Shown in pieces: positions 8,918-17,218 of a DNA stretch of 64,000 nt; the first letter of the stretch is position 1, and each line of letters opens with the position of its first letter. The translations under genes and the position numbers were made by a program. The notes below the pieces were generated by a model, which saw nothing but the letters and a program-made list of their open reading frames with translations, did no database searches and had not been told where the DNA came from. The stretch is from Nonomuraea aurantiaca (GTDB taxonomy: Bacteria; Actinomycetota; Actinomycetes; Streptosporangiales; Streptosporangiaceae): assembly GCF_020215705.1 (NCBI RefSeq), contig NZ_JAIWNB010000014.1, positions 1-64,000 on the forward strand, given 5' to 3'.

Positions 8918-9367
8918 ATGATCGAAAGAGGCGCGCTCGTCGTCCTCGGATCGGCTCTTGTCGCCGCCCTCGCCCTGCCTCAGGGCTTCACCGCGGCGGC
9001 CCCGGCCACCCCTGCGGCGGCCCTGTCGACACGGCTGAACCCGTGTGATGACCTGGGCCAGGGCTGCGCGAAGGGTTACTCCGACGGCTACGCCAACGGC
9101 GTACGGTGCCAGCCCTCCCGCCCGGGTAAGCACCCGGCTTCAGGCCAGCCGGACTACGGACTCGGCTACAAGGTCGGCTGGGCGGTGGGCCGGAAGCACG
9201 CCGGCTGTGGCGGGGGCGGTACATCCGGGCGCGCCCAGTCCAGGCACCAGGGCAAGAGACAGGGCGCGGCGGACGCGGCCAGGTTCCACCGGTGCGTGAA
9301 GAAGCACTTCCATGGCCGGTCGAAGACGTTCAAGCACGGTTACCGGGCCGCCAACCCCCACTGCTAG
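8918..9367 (+). CDS. Small secreted Cys- and Gly-rich protein
   Basis: A 149-residue protein with an N-terminal signal peptide (hydrophobic stretch VVLGSALVAALALPQG, then Ala/Pro-rich sequence with a likely signal peptidase I site). The mature part has six cysteines and short glycine/aromatic repeats (GYSDGYANG, GYKVGWAVG, HGYRAANPHC), with many basic residues near the end. I do not recognise the family; the pattern suggests a disulfide-stabilised extracellular protein. The ATG at 8918 was chosen because it begins the signal peptide and follows GGAGACGGAGAGG. It stands alone between divergent and convergent neighbours. Confidence 0.7.
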   Translation: MIERGALVVLGSALVAALALPQGFTAAAPATPAAALSTRLNPCDDLGQGCAKGYSDGYANGVRCQPSRPGKHPASGQPDYGLGYKVGWAVGRKHAGCGGGGTSGRAQSRHQGKRQGAADAARFHRCVKKHFHGRSKTFKHGYRAANPHC

Positions 9368-9379
9368 GACCACCGGCCG

Positions 9380-11599
9380 TCAGTCGGAGATCCGGGGCTC
9401 CAGGCGGTCGCAGCCCGTGGTCGTGGTGGCGACCGGGCGCTTGGCGAGCAGTTCGCGGGCCTGCGACCTGGCCAGGTTCCAGCCGTTCCACGCGTCCGGC
9501 CGGTTCAGGCCGTTGGCCTTGATCACGTCGGCCAGTACGCAGCTGCGTTGCGGCTCCGGCAGCCGGTCCAGGGCCGGTACGGCTTCCGCGCCGAGGTCGC
9601 CCAGGTAGTCCGCGTCCAGCTTGGCCGGCCCGCGTACCACCACCTGCGTCTGGGCCACCTGGAAGTCCGGGTTGACTATCGCGAACGCGCCCAGTCCGAG
9701 CCCGGTGACCAGCACGATCGTGCGGGGCAGCCAGCCGGAGCCGCGACCGGCCAGCCGGGCCGCCCCCGCCAGGATGACCAGGGCGAACAGCGCGCCCAGC
9801 CACCAGACGGTGGCCTGCACCGACAGGCGCAGCCGGGACAGTCCGTACGCCTCGGTGTAGAGGTCCATGCGGTGCAGCGCGGAGGCCAGCACGACCATGG
9901 TGAGGGCGCAGAGCACGCCGAGCTGGCCGGCCAGCAGCCAGCGTTCGCGCCGCTCGGTCCGGAGCAGGCCGCCCGCGACGGCGACGATGCACATCACGAA
10001 CACGCTGACGACGACGAGCTGGAAGAAGCCCTGCCTGGCGTACTCGGCGTAGGTGAGGCCGGCGGTCTTCAGCACCCAGGAGTCGCCGCCGAACAGCACG
10101 GTGATCTGTACCGCCACGAACGCCGCGAAAAGCAGGTTCACCGCGGTCAGCGGCACCAGCCAGACGCTCCTGGACACGCCGAACTTGACCTCGGGCCCGA
10201 CCGGATCCACCACGGGCCGCAGCGCGACCAGCACCACGGCGGCGAGCAGTACGGCCCCGACCACGAACAGGAAGATCCGCAGCGGCACCGACTCGGCCCA
10301 GTCCGGAGTCGCGGTCAGGCGTTCCAGGTAGGTGGCGAACACCGGGTCGGCCGAGGCGAACAGCAGGCCGAACACCACCAGCAGCACCGCGGTGATGCCC
10401 AGCGCCGCGACCATGGGCAGGATGCGCCGCTTGGCGGTCAGCCGCTTCAGCGGCTTGGCCAGGAACCACGGCACCGGCCCCAGCGCGAGCAGCACCGACA
10501 CGCCACCCCTGATCACGCCCAGCCAGCCGAACCCCGCCCCGGAGACGGCCAGCGCCAGCAGCCCGCACCCGGCCATGAATAGGATCCCGACCAGCCAGTC
10601 GGCGTCCCGTACGGCGGCCATCGCGATCAGCCAGTAGGCGGTCAGGCCGAACAGCACCGTCCACGGAGTGATCCGCCGCAGCACCGCGGGCAGCGCCGCG
10701 GCGCCCAGCACCATCGTGACCAGGACGATGCCCAGCCCCACCTGCGCGTCCGGCAGCGCCACGGCCGAGAACACGCCGGCCCCCGCCGCCGCCGGCAGCA
10801 GCCAGCGCGGCGTCTCGGGCAGCTCGGGGCGCGGGAAGAGCGGCGGCGGGACGTACGGCGAGGGCGGCGACTGCGGCCCGTGACCCTGCAACCCGGAGAC
10901 CTGCGGACCAGGCTGCCCCTGCCCCTGGTACGGCGGGCTCTGCATCCCCTGCCCCTGATACGGCTGGCCCGGCGGCCGGCCCTGAGCGAGCTGGTACGGC
11001 AGGGCACCGGCAGCCCGTCGCCCGGTGCCCGCCCCCAGCGACACCCCCACGGCCCCGATGAGCGCGGTGACCAGCACGAGCGTGATCAGCGCGGCCGTGT
11101 CGCTGCCCAAGGCCACACTGACGAACACGGCGGCGAACAGCCCGACCAGGAACCCGAGGAGCAACCCGATGACTCCTCCCCCGACCATCCGCCCAAGCCG
11201 CCCAACAGACACCGGCGACATGGCCCCCTGCGCCGGTGCCGGCGAAGCCCCCGACGGACCCCCCAACGGAGCCGGAGCGACCGGCTGACCCGAGGTCACA
11301 GGCTGCGCCAAAGCGACCAGTTGCGCCAAGGAGTCCGACAGAGCAGAGGAGCCCGGCTGGGCCGCCGGGACCGGGATCTCCGGCCGGCCCGACGAAGCCG
11401 CGACCACCGGCTGGCCCGCCGTCCCGGTCTCCGGAGTGGCCTCCACATCCCCAGCAACCCTCGCCTCGGACAGCCCCGGCTCGACAGCCCCACCGACCGC
11501 CGCCGCAAGATCCTCCGGCACCCCACCCTCGGGGACGGCATCACCCGTCGTAACGCCGGCCCCCGAAGCCTGCTCAGGTTCTAATGGCGTATCCGCCAT
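9380..11599 (-). CDS. DUF4153/DUF4173 membrane protein
   Basis: A 739-residue protein in three parts: an Ala/Pro/Gly-rich disordered N-terminus with a two-helix membrane segment (about residues 130-200); a low-complexity GQPYQGQG-rich linker; and a long block of ten or more membrane helices of the DUF4153/DUF4173 type, common in actinobacteria and of unknown function. The C-terminus is a small domain with paired cysteines. The internal ATG at 11599 has a good ribosome-binding site (AGGGAGG, six bases before the start), so this protein is probably made on its own. However, the kinase frame upstream runs into it without a stop codon, so a kinase-membrane fusion protein is also possible. Confidence 0.8.
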   Translation of the reverse strand: MADTPLEPEQASGAGVTTGDAVPEGGVPEDLAAAVGGAVEPGLSEARVAGDVEATPETGTAGQPVVAASSGRPEIPVPAAQPGSSALSDSLAQLVALAQPVTSGQPVAPAPLGGPSGASPAPAQGAMSPVSVGRLGRMVGGGVIGLLLGFLVGLFAAVFVSVALGSDTAALITLVLVTALIGAVGVSLGAGTGRRAAGALPYQLAQGRPPGQPYQGQGMQSPPYQGQGQPGPQVSGLQGHGPQSPPSPYVPPPLFPRPELPETPRWLLPAAAGAGVFSAVALPDAQVGLGIVLVTMVLGAAALPAVLRRITPWTVLFGLTAYWLIAMAAVRDADWLVGILFMAGCGLLALAVSGAGFGWLGVIRGGVSVLLALGPVPWFLAKPLKRLTAKRRILPMVAALGITAVLLVVFGLLFASADPVFATYLERLTATPDWAESVPLRIFLFVVGAVLLAAVVLVALRPVVDPVGPEVKFGVSRSVWLVPLTAVNLLFAAFVAVQITVLFGGDSWVLKTAGLTYAEYARQGFFQLVVVSVFVMCIVAVAGGLLRTERRERWLLAGQLGVLCALTMVVLASALHRMDLYTEAYGLSRLRLSVQATVWWLGALFALVILAGAARLAGRGSGWLPRTIVLVTGLGLGAFAIVNPDFQVAQTQVVVRGPAKLDADYLGDLGAEAVPALDRLPEPQRSCVLADVIKANGLNRPDAWNGWNLARSQARELLAKRPVATTTTGCDRLEPRISD

Positions 11600-12592
11600 G
11601 ATGGTCCTCCCTGGTAGATCGACGATCATGCGGCACCCCGCGCAGTCGCCGATGCGGATCGAACCGCCGTGCAGTTCGACGATCTCCTTCACGATCGCCA
11701 GCCCCAGCCCGGCACCCCCGCCGTCCGCCGTCCGCCCCGCGTCCAGCCGGGAGAAGCGCTCGAACACCCGCCCGTGAGCCGAGGCGGGGATCCCCGGCCC
11801 CTGGTCGGCGATGGTGATGCGGACCCCGTCGCCGTCGGGCTCGCCCGTCACGGTGACCGAGCCGCCGGGCGGGCTGTGGCGTACCGCGTTGTCGAGCAGG
11901 TTCGCCAGGACCTGGGCGAGCAGGTCGGGGTCGGCGCGTACGACGAGGTCGGCGGGGGCCGCCGGGGTGAGCCGGACGTCCTCCCGCGCCAGCGCGGCCT
12001 CGCGTACGGCCTGCTCCAGCAGCGGCGAGAGCTCGACCGCCTCCGGTTCCATGAGGCGCGCGCCCGAGTCGAGCCGGGACAGGTCGAGCAGCTGCGCCAC
12101 GAGCCGGCCGAGCCGTTCGGTCTGGGCGAGCGCGGTCTTCATGGTGACCGGGTCGGCCGCGGAGACGCCGTCCACGACGTTCTCCAGGACGGCGCGCAGG
12201 CCGGTGATGGGGGTGCGCAGCTCGTGGCTGACGTTCGCGACGAGCTCGCGCCGTTGCCGGTCGACCTCGCCGAGGTCGGCCGCCATCGCGTTGAACGCCC
12301 TGGCCAGCTCCCCGACCTCGTCGCGCGAGGTGGCGCGGACGCGCAGGGTGTAGCGGCCCTTGGCGATGGTCTGGGCGGCCCTGGCCATCTGGCGCAGCGG
12401 CTTGGTCATGCCCATGGCGAGCACCTGCACCATGATCAGGGCGAGGACCAGCGCGACGGCGATCCGGACGGGCCGGGAGAGGCCGGAGTTGATGCCGACC
12501 TCGTTGACCAGGAAGGCGGTGCCCACGGCCAGCACGATCACCAGGCCGAGCTTGACCTTGATGCGGCCGAGGAAGTCGAGCGGCTGCCTCAT
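11600..12592 (-). CDS. Sensor histidine kinase, no own stop codon
   Basis: The sensor kinase of a two-component pair, about 331 codons. It has two closely spaced membrane helices near the N-terminus, a HAMP linker (MTKPLRQMARAAQTIAKGRY), a HisKA domain with the phospho-accepting His in NVSHELRTPITGL, and a HATPase domain with N (NLLDNAVRHSP), G1 (ADQGPGIP) and G2 (GAGLGLAI) boxes. Its ATG overlaps the response-regulator stop (ATGA), indicating translational coupling. Kinases of this type usually end shortly after the CRMIVDLP segment. Here that segment is followed without any stop by codons forming the ribosome-binding site and start of the next gene, so translation would continue into the DUF4153 protein. 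Confidence 0.85.
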
Positions 12593-13272
12593 CGGCGGAC
12601 CAGCGCGTAGCCGACGCCGTGCACCGTGCGGACGACGCCGGAGCCGAGCTTGCGGCGTAACGCGCGTACGTGGCTGTCCACGGTCCTGGTCGCGGCGGCC
12701 TCGGAGAAGCCCCACACGTCCGACAGCAGCCGGTCGCGTTCGAAGACCTGGCCGGGCCGCTCGGCCAGGCGGCGCAGCAGGTCGAACTCCGTCCTGGTGA
12801 GCTGCGCCTCGGCGCCGCGGACGAACACCCGGCGGGCCGCCGTGTCGATCTCCACCTCGCCCACCCTGATCACCGTGTCCTCGGAGGCGAGCTGGACGGC
12901 CCGCTCGACCCTGCGCAGCAGCGCGTGGATCCGGGCGACCAGCTCGCGCATGCTGAACGGCTTGGCCAGGTAGTCGTCCGCGCCCACCCCGAGCCCCACC
13001 AGCACGTCGGTCTCCTCGCCGAGCGCGGTCAGCATGAGCACCGGCACCGGCCGGGCCGCCTGCATCCGGCGGCACACCTCCAGCCCGTCGAGTCCCGGCA
13101 GCAGCCGGTCCAGGATGACCAGATCGGGCTCCGCCCTGCCGTACTCGACCAGGGCCGTCTCCCCGTCCCCCGCCACCCTGACGTCGAACCCCTCGGCCGC
13201 CAGGCGGTTCCGTACCGCCAGGGCGATGGTCTCGTCGTCCTCGACCAGGAGGATGCGTCGCTGCTCTGCCAC
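12589..13272 (-). CDS. OmpR/PhoB-type response regulator
   Basis: A 227-residue response regulator. The receiver domain begins ILLVEDDETIALAV and carries the phosphorylation Asp in LVILDRLLPGLDG and the conserved Lys in DYLAKPFSMREL. A winged-helix Trans_reg_C domain follows, with the LTRTEFDLLRRLAERPG and VDSHVRALRRKLG segments. The GTG at 13272 gives the standard N-terminus; the frame stays open upstream but lacks domain content. There is no clear ribosome-binding site, and the start lies only 72 bp from the divergent acetyltransferase, so leaderless transcription is possible. It is translationally coupled to the kinase gene by an ATGA overlap. Confidence 0.93.
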   Translation of the reverse strand: MAEQRRILLVEDDETIALAVRNRLAAEGFDVRVAGDGETALVEYGRAEPDLVILDRLLPGLDGLEVCRRMQAARPVPVLMLTALGEETDVLVGLGVGADDYLAKPFSMRELVARIHALLRRVERAVQLASEDTVIRVGEVEIDTAARRVFVRGAEAQLTRTEFDLLRRLAERPGQVFERDRLLSDVWGFSEAAATRTVDSHVRALRRKLGSGVVRTVHGVGYALVRR

Positions 13273-13344
13273 GGACGAAAGCCTAGAAGGGGGCTGTGCA
13301 GACGGCACTCCCCAATCTGTGCATATCCGGTGCAGACTAGGCCG

Positions 13345-14199
13345 GTGAACACCGACGGTTATCTGCGCCGGCTCGGGCTTCCCGACCTGCTGGCCGCGCC
13401 GCCCACGGCCGGGAACCTGCGCCGGCTGCACGTCGCGCACATCGAGCGGGTGCCGTACGAGGCGCTGGAGATCTGGCTCGGCCGTCCCACCACGGTCGAT
13501 CCCGCCGAGTCGGCCGGGCGGATCATCGGCGGCCGTGGCGGCTACTGCTACCACCTGAACGGCGCGTTCTCCCTGCTGCTCATGGAGCTCGGCTACGACG
13601 TGACCAGGCACGTGGGCGGCGTGCAGGGCCGCGACGGCGCGCCCGGCATCACCGCCAACCACCTGGTGCTCACCGTGCGCGGGCTGCCCTCCGACGACAA
13701 TCCGGGCGGCGAGTGGCTGGCCGACCTGGGGCTGGGCGACGCGCTGCACGAGCCGCTCCCGCTGGTCGCGGGGGTCTACCGGCAGGGTCCTTTCTCGTTC
13801 GGGCTGCGGCACTCCGAGGTCGCGCCGGGAGGCTGGCGGTTCGACCACGACCCCGGCGGCTCGTTCGTGGGCATGGACTTCGACCCCGCTCCGACCGACA
13901 TGTCAGCTTTTACTGCGATGCATCAGCATCTATCGACGTCGCGGGAGTCGGGTTTCGTCCGGGTCGCGACGGTCTCCCGGCGGGACGCTTCCGGCGTGGA
14001 CATCCTCCGCGGGCTCGCCCTGTCGCGCGTGGGCAACGGCGCCCATTCCATCACCCTCCCCACGGCTCGCGACTACTACGCCGCGTTGTCCGACGTGTTC
14101 GGGCTGCACCTGGACGACGTCAGTCAAGAAGAGAAGGACGCGCTGTTCGGGAGGGTTCACGACGCTCATGAAAAGTGGCTGACGGGAACCCACGCCTAG
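13345..14199 (+). CDS. nat: Arylamine N-acetyltransferase
   Basis: A 284-residue arylamine N-acetyltransferase, which moves acetyl groups from acetyl-CoA to arylamines, hydrazines or related amines. The Cys-His-Asp triad is visible: Cys68 in GGRGGYCYHLN, His in ITANHLVLTV (near residue 110) and Asp in WLADLGLGD (near 127). Length and order match bacterial NATs. The GTG start at 13345 begins the protein at the usual first helix; a TAGG-rich stretch nearby and no ribosome-binding site suggest a leaderless message. In rifamycin-type clusters a NAT homologue is an amide synthase, but no polyketide genes are near, so a detoxifying role is more likely. Confidence 0.9.
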   Translation: MNTDGYLRRLGLPDLLAAPPTAGNLRRLHVAHIERVPYEALEIWLGRPTTVDPAESAGRIIGGRGGYCYHLNGAFSLLLMELGYDVTRHVGGVQGRDGAPGITANHLVLTVRGLPSDDNPGGEWLADLGLGDALHEPLPLVAGVYRQGPFSFGLRHSEVAPGGWRFDHDPGGSFVGMDFDPAPTDMSAFTAMHQHLSTSRESGFVRVATVSRRDASGVDILRGLALSRVGNGAHSITLPTARDYYAALSDVFGLHLDDVSQEEKDALFGRVHDAHEKWLTGTHA

Positions 14200-14243
14200 C
14201 CCATGGCTTTGCCATGGAACGTGGCGATATCGTGCACCTCGGG

Positions 14244-15347
14244 ATGGGAGAGACCAAGAAGCTCGCCGGTCGCTACCGGCTGCTGAACCCTTTGGGCGCG
14301 GGTTCCGTACGGCTGGCGTTCGACGAGGTAGAACATCGTGACGTCGCGGTCAGAGAGCTACGTGTGCCCGCCGAGTTACGCGGATCCGCGCTGCAGGACG
14401 CGCGGCGGGCCGCCGGGCTCCGGCATGCCTCCGTCGTACCGGTTCTCGACGTGGTGGTGGAGGACGACGAGCCGTGGCTGGTCATGGAGTTCGTCTCCGG
14501 CACCTCGCTGGAGCAGACCGTCGACTCGCGGCACCCGCTACCCGTGCAGCAGGCCGCCCGGGTGGGCGTGTGCCTGCTGTCGGCGTTGCGGACCGCTCAT
14601 GACGCGGGGATCGTGCACGGGCGGGTCAATCCCGGCAACGTGCTGCTGACCTCGACGGGCCGCGCGGTGCTCACCGGGTTCGGGCTGCCGGGGCTGGGCA
14701 TGCGGCCGTCTGCCGACATGTGGTCGATGGCCGCGACGCTGCACTTCGCCGTCGAGGGCCGGCCGCCGGGGCGAGCCCCCGCAGAGAGCACCGACGCCTT
14801 CCGGTGGCTGGTCAGGGCCATGCTGGAGCCCGCGGGACCGCCGCCGGTCGAGGTGGTGGCCGGGATGCTCGACCGGCTCGCCGTGGAGCAGACGCTCGGG
14901 CACGTCCTCGCCACCGCCGGGCCGCTGCCGCCCGCCCGAGTGGCCGAGATCGGGCTGGCCGTACTCGACCAGCTGGCCGACCTGCATTCCCGGGGAGCGC
15001 ATCACGGCGGCGTACAGCCGGGCAACGTCCTGATCGACACGGACGGCCGGGCCACGCTGGCCACCACGCCCGTGCCCGCGCCGGTGTCGCACGCACCCGT
15101 GATGCCGGCGACGATCCCGGCCTACACGGCGCCCGAACGCGTGCCGGGACCGGCGGCGGACCTGTGGTCGCTGGGCGCCACGCTGTTCGCGGCCGTCGAG
15201 GGGCATCCGCCCGCGCCGGGCGCGCCGCTGGCCAGGGCGGGCGCCCTGGCGCCGGTGCTGTTCCGCCTGCTGTCGGGGTTCCCGGCGCACCGGCCGGGGC
15301 CGGACGCGCTCCGCAAGGACCTCAAGGCCGTCGCGGACCTGTTTTGA
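14244..15347 (+). CDS. Tandem pseudokinase (Ser/Thr kinase-like)
   Basis: A protein of about 367 residues with two degenerate protein-kinase-like units. The first unit starts GRYRLLNPLGAGSVRLAF, has Arg where the ATP-binding Lys should be (VAVRELR), HGRVNPGNVLL where HRDLxxxN is expected (no catalytic Asp) and LTGFGLPG instead of DFG. The second unit repeats the pattern (HHGGVQPGNVLIDTDGRATL, then an APE-like TAPER and a DLWSLGATLF helix) but lacks the N-lobe glycine loop. Phosphotransfer is therefore unlikely; a binding or scaffold role is inferred. The gene follows the NAT gene by 44 bp. An in-frame ATG at 14214 is an alternative start; neither has a clear ribosome-binding site. Confidence 0.8.
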   Translation: MGETKKLAGRYRLLNPLGAGSVRLAFDEVEHRDVAVRELRVPAELRGSALQDARRAAGLRHASVVPVLDVVVEDDEPWLVMEFVSGTSLEQTVDSRHPLPVQQAARVGVCLLSALRTAHDAGIVHGRVNPGNVLLTSTGRAVLTGFGLPGLGMRPSADMWSMAATLHFAVEGRPPGRAPAESTDAFRWLVRAMLEPAGPPPVEVVAGMLDRLAVEQTLGHVLATAGPLPPARVAEIGLAVLDQLADLHSRGAHHGGVQPGNVLIDTDGRATLATTPVPAPVSHAPVMPATIPAYTAPERVPGPAADLWSLGATLFAAVEGHPPAPGAPLARAGALAPVLFRLLSGFPAHRPGPDALRKDLKAVADLF

Positions 15348-15464
15348 GATACGAATCTTTTAAGACATATCGCGAATGGAACCACAAGAGTGGTCCACGC
15401 GTTGGACTCACGACGCACAATGGGAGAGGCGGGGCGCGCGCTCCGCGTACGGAGGAAGTTGAGG

Positions 15465-15659
15465 ATGTCACCAGTCCAGAAGTACGCCATCGGCGCAGGC
15501 GCCGCGGTTCTGCTCTCGCTGATCTTCTTCGGGCCCGGCTTTATCACCCTGCTGGTCGTCCTCGGCGTGGTCGCCGCCCCGGTGGTCGGTTACCTGATGC
15601 TCGACCCGTCGCAGCGCGAGCGGCTCAAGAGAGCCCGCAGACGCGGCATCGGCAGCTGA
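15465..15659 (+). CDS. Small membrane protein (64 aa)
   Basis: A 64-residue protein with two adjacent hydrophobic stretches (YAIGAGAAVLLSLIFFG and ITLLVVLGVVAAPVVGYLM) and a basic C-terminal tail rich in Arg/Lys. The ATG is preceded by GGAGGAAGTTGAGG, an excellent ribosome-binding site, which supports translation. No family recognised. The 117 bp upstream, after the pseudokinase stop, is AT-richer than its surroundings and probably carries its promoter. Confidence 0.65.
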   Translation: MSPVQKYAIGAGAAVLLSLIFFGPGFITLLVVLGVVAAPVVGYLMLDPSQRERLKRARRRGIGS

Positions 15660-15685
15660 GGCGGGACAAGGCGCGCGGCGGGGCC

Positions 15686-15997
15686 TCAGGCCGCCGCCGC
15701 GGCCAGGGCCTCGTGCACCCGGCTCGTCACCCGGCGTTCGATGTAGAACGACAGGAACGGCACCGTGCCGCCGAGCATGATGCCCAGCATGTACGGCCAG
15801 CTCCAGCGCGCCTTCATCCCCAGGTTCATCACCGTGATCAGGTAGATCATGTAGAGGAACCCGTGGATGGGCGCCACGATCTTCGATATGCCCACGATGC
15901 CGAAGCCGTAGCGGAGCACCATGGCCACACAGAGCACGAGCAGCATCACGCCGACGATGTAGGCGAGCACCCGGAAGGGCTTCAGAGCCGATTCCAC
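15686..15997 (-). CDS. DUF3817 family membrane protein
   Basis: A 103-residue integral membrane protein of the DUF3817 family: three hydrophobic helices with the conserved central segment IVAPIHGFLYMIYLI and a positively charged stretch before the last helix. The family has no defined biochemical role but often sits beside respiratory or SURF1-type genes, as here. It starts two bases after the SURF1 stop codon, so the two are co-transcribed. Confidence 0.88.
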   Translation of the reverse strand: MESALKPFRVLAYIVGVMLLVLCVAMVLRYGFGIVGISKIVAPIHGFLYMIYLITVMNLGMKARWSWPYMLGIMLGGTVPFLSFYIERRVTSRVHEALAAAAA

Positions 15998-15999
15998 CG

Positions 16000-16785
16000 T
16001 TAACCTTCCAGAACCATCTCAGGGGACTTGCCACTGTCCCGATCACGATCCGCTCGCACAGCATCGCGTACGAAGTGGAACCACATGAACACGGCGAACC
16101 CGGCGAAGATCCACCAGTTGGCGGCATAAGCGAGATTACGCCAAGTCAACTCCCCGCCGACGACCGGCGGCCGGACCTTCACCTGCGTCAGCGGCCCCGA
16201 GGCGGGCTGGGCGACGACATAGCCGTTGCGCACCTTCTGCCCGCTCCACAGGTTGATCAGCTCACCGGTGGACACCGTCTGCACCTGCCCCGCGGGCAAC
16301 CCCTCGGTGCGCCGCTGCACGCTGTCGGTGCCCTGCGACGGGCGCAGCCGGCCGGTCACCGCGACCCTGCCACCGGGCACGGCCGCCGCCGGGTCGCCGG
16401 CCTTGGCCACCCAGCCGCGGACGACCGGCACCAGCGTGCCGTCGTCGAGCCGGAGCGGCGTGAGGACCCAGTAGCCCTCGTCGCGCGAGACGTTGCCGCC
16501 GGGCGCGTCGACGTCGGCCGGTCGGTCGGCCACGAGCAACTGGCGCGGCGCGTCGTAGACACCCTCCGCCGAGACCTTGCGGCCCACGGCGGGCCCGATC
16601 AGCTGCGCGCCCACCTGGGACAGCGTGGCGACGCCGACGGCGGCGGGATCGGTGACCGCGTGCGGCTTGCCGGAATCCTGGAACACGCCGAGTTGCCAGC
16701 GCCCGAGCAGGATGAACGCGACGAGGACCCCGATCGTCAGCAGGTGCAACCCCACCACGCGTGGGGAGAACAGGGTCCGGAGCAT
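16000..16785 (-). CDS. SURF1 family cytochrome oxidase assembly protein
   Basis: A 261-residue SURF1 protein, an assembly factor for aa3-type cytochrome c oxidase that helps insert heme a. It shows the expected layout: an N-terminal membrane helix (LLTIGVLVAFILLGRWQLG, with the family's LGxWQL motif), a periplasm-facing domain containing GYWVLTPLRLDDGTLVPVVRGWV, and a C-terminal helix (LAYAANWWIFAGFAVFMWFHF). It is followed at once by a DUF3817 gene on the same strand. Oxidase subunit genes are not in this window. Confidence 0.93.
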   Translation of the reverse strand: MLRTLFSPRVVGLHLLTIGVLVAFILLGRWQLGVFQDSGKPHAVTDPAAVGVATLSQVGAQLIGPAVGRKVSAEGVYDAPRQLLVADRPADVDAPGGNVSRDEGYWVLTPLRLDDGTLVPVVRGWVAKAGDPAAAVPGGRVAVTGRLRPSQGTDSVQRRTEGLPAGQVQTVSTGELINLWSGQKVRNGYVVAQPASGPLTQVKVRPPVVGGELTWRNLAYAANWWIFAGFAVFMWFHFVRDAVRADRDRDSGKSPEMVLEG

Positions 16786-16890
16786 GCTTCAAAGCTATCC
16801 GGCCACCAGGCCGGTCCCCTAATCAGCCCATGTCCACAGATCACACTAAAAACCGCAGACGCACCAGACGATCACGCTAAGCTGCTGGGC

Positions 16891-17058
16891 ATGTCTGACC
16901 AGCATATCGACCCTGCCGGCAACACTCAGCAGTTCCGCGCGTTCGCGCAGCGGTCCGAGCAGGAGGCGCCGAGCAAGAAGTCCCCCCTTCTGCCGATCGT
17001 CGCGGTGATCGCCGTCGTCGTGATCATCGGCGTCGCGGCCTTCCTGCTCCTGCGCTGA
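16891..17058 (+). CDS. Small single-helix membrane protein (55 aa)
   Basis: A 55-residue protein: a polar N-terminus (MSDQHIDPAGNTQQF), a KKS stretch and one strongly hydrophobic helix (PLLPIVAVIAVVVIIGVAAF) up to the C-terminal Arg. This is the layout of a tail-anchored small membrane protein. No family is recognised. It diverges from SURF1 and is followed 14 bp later by a good hairpin terminator, which supports it as its own transcription unit. The ribosome-binding site is weak. Confidence 0.6.
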   Translation: MSDQHIDPAGNTQQFRAFAQRSEQEAPSKKSPLLPIVAVIAVVVIIGVAAFLLLR

Positions 17059-17071
17059 TCCCGCGCACCTC

Positions 17072-17103
17072 AGCGCCGACGGCAACCCGCTCTCGGCGCT
17101 TTT
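17072..17103 (+). terminator. Hairpin terminator
   Basis: AGCGCCGA (17072-17079) pairs with TCGGCGCT (17093-17100) around a 13-base loop and is followed by a T run. It lies just after the 55-residue membrane protein gene. Confidence 0.7.
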
Positions 17104-17128
17104 CGTGCGCCCTGAGGGCGGGTAACAT

Positions 17129-17142
17129 ACCGACTGGTCGGT
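17129..17142. promoter_or_regulatory. TetR-type operator candidate
   Basis: ACCGAC-TG-GTCGGT is a perfect palindrome with 6-bp arms, 77 bp before the monooxygenase start. The form resembles operators of actinobacterial TetR-family repressors that control flavin monooxygenases and lipid catabolism. No TetR gene adjoins, so the repressor would act from elsewhere. Confidence 0.5.
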
Positions 17143-17185
17143 GTGATATGGGTCACCCTGGACGAGCCTGGACACCTCTCATTAC

Positions 17186-17204
17186 ATTGGACGCATCGTC
17201 TAAT
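17186..17204. promoter_or_regulatory. Second palindrome before monooxygenase
   Basis: ATTGGACG-CAT-CGTCTAAT: 8-bp arms with one mismatch and a 3-bp centre, ending 14 bp before the GTG start and directly ahead of the GGAGGAG ribosome-binding site. A protein bound here would block transcription or its first steps. Its half-site differs from that of the palindrome at 17129, implying a second regulator. Confidence 0.5.
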
Positions 17205-17218
17205 AATGCGGAGGAGCG

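Noticed and set aside
12593..13075. Upstream extension of the kinase frame into the response-regulator gene
   Set aside because: This part is a shadow of the response regulator in another frame; the kinase starts at the ATGA overlap at 12592.
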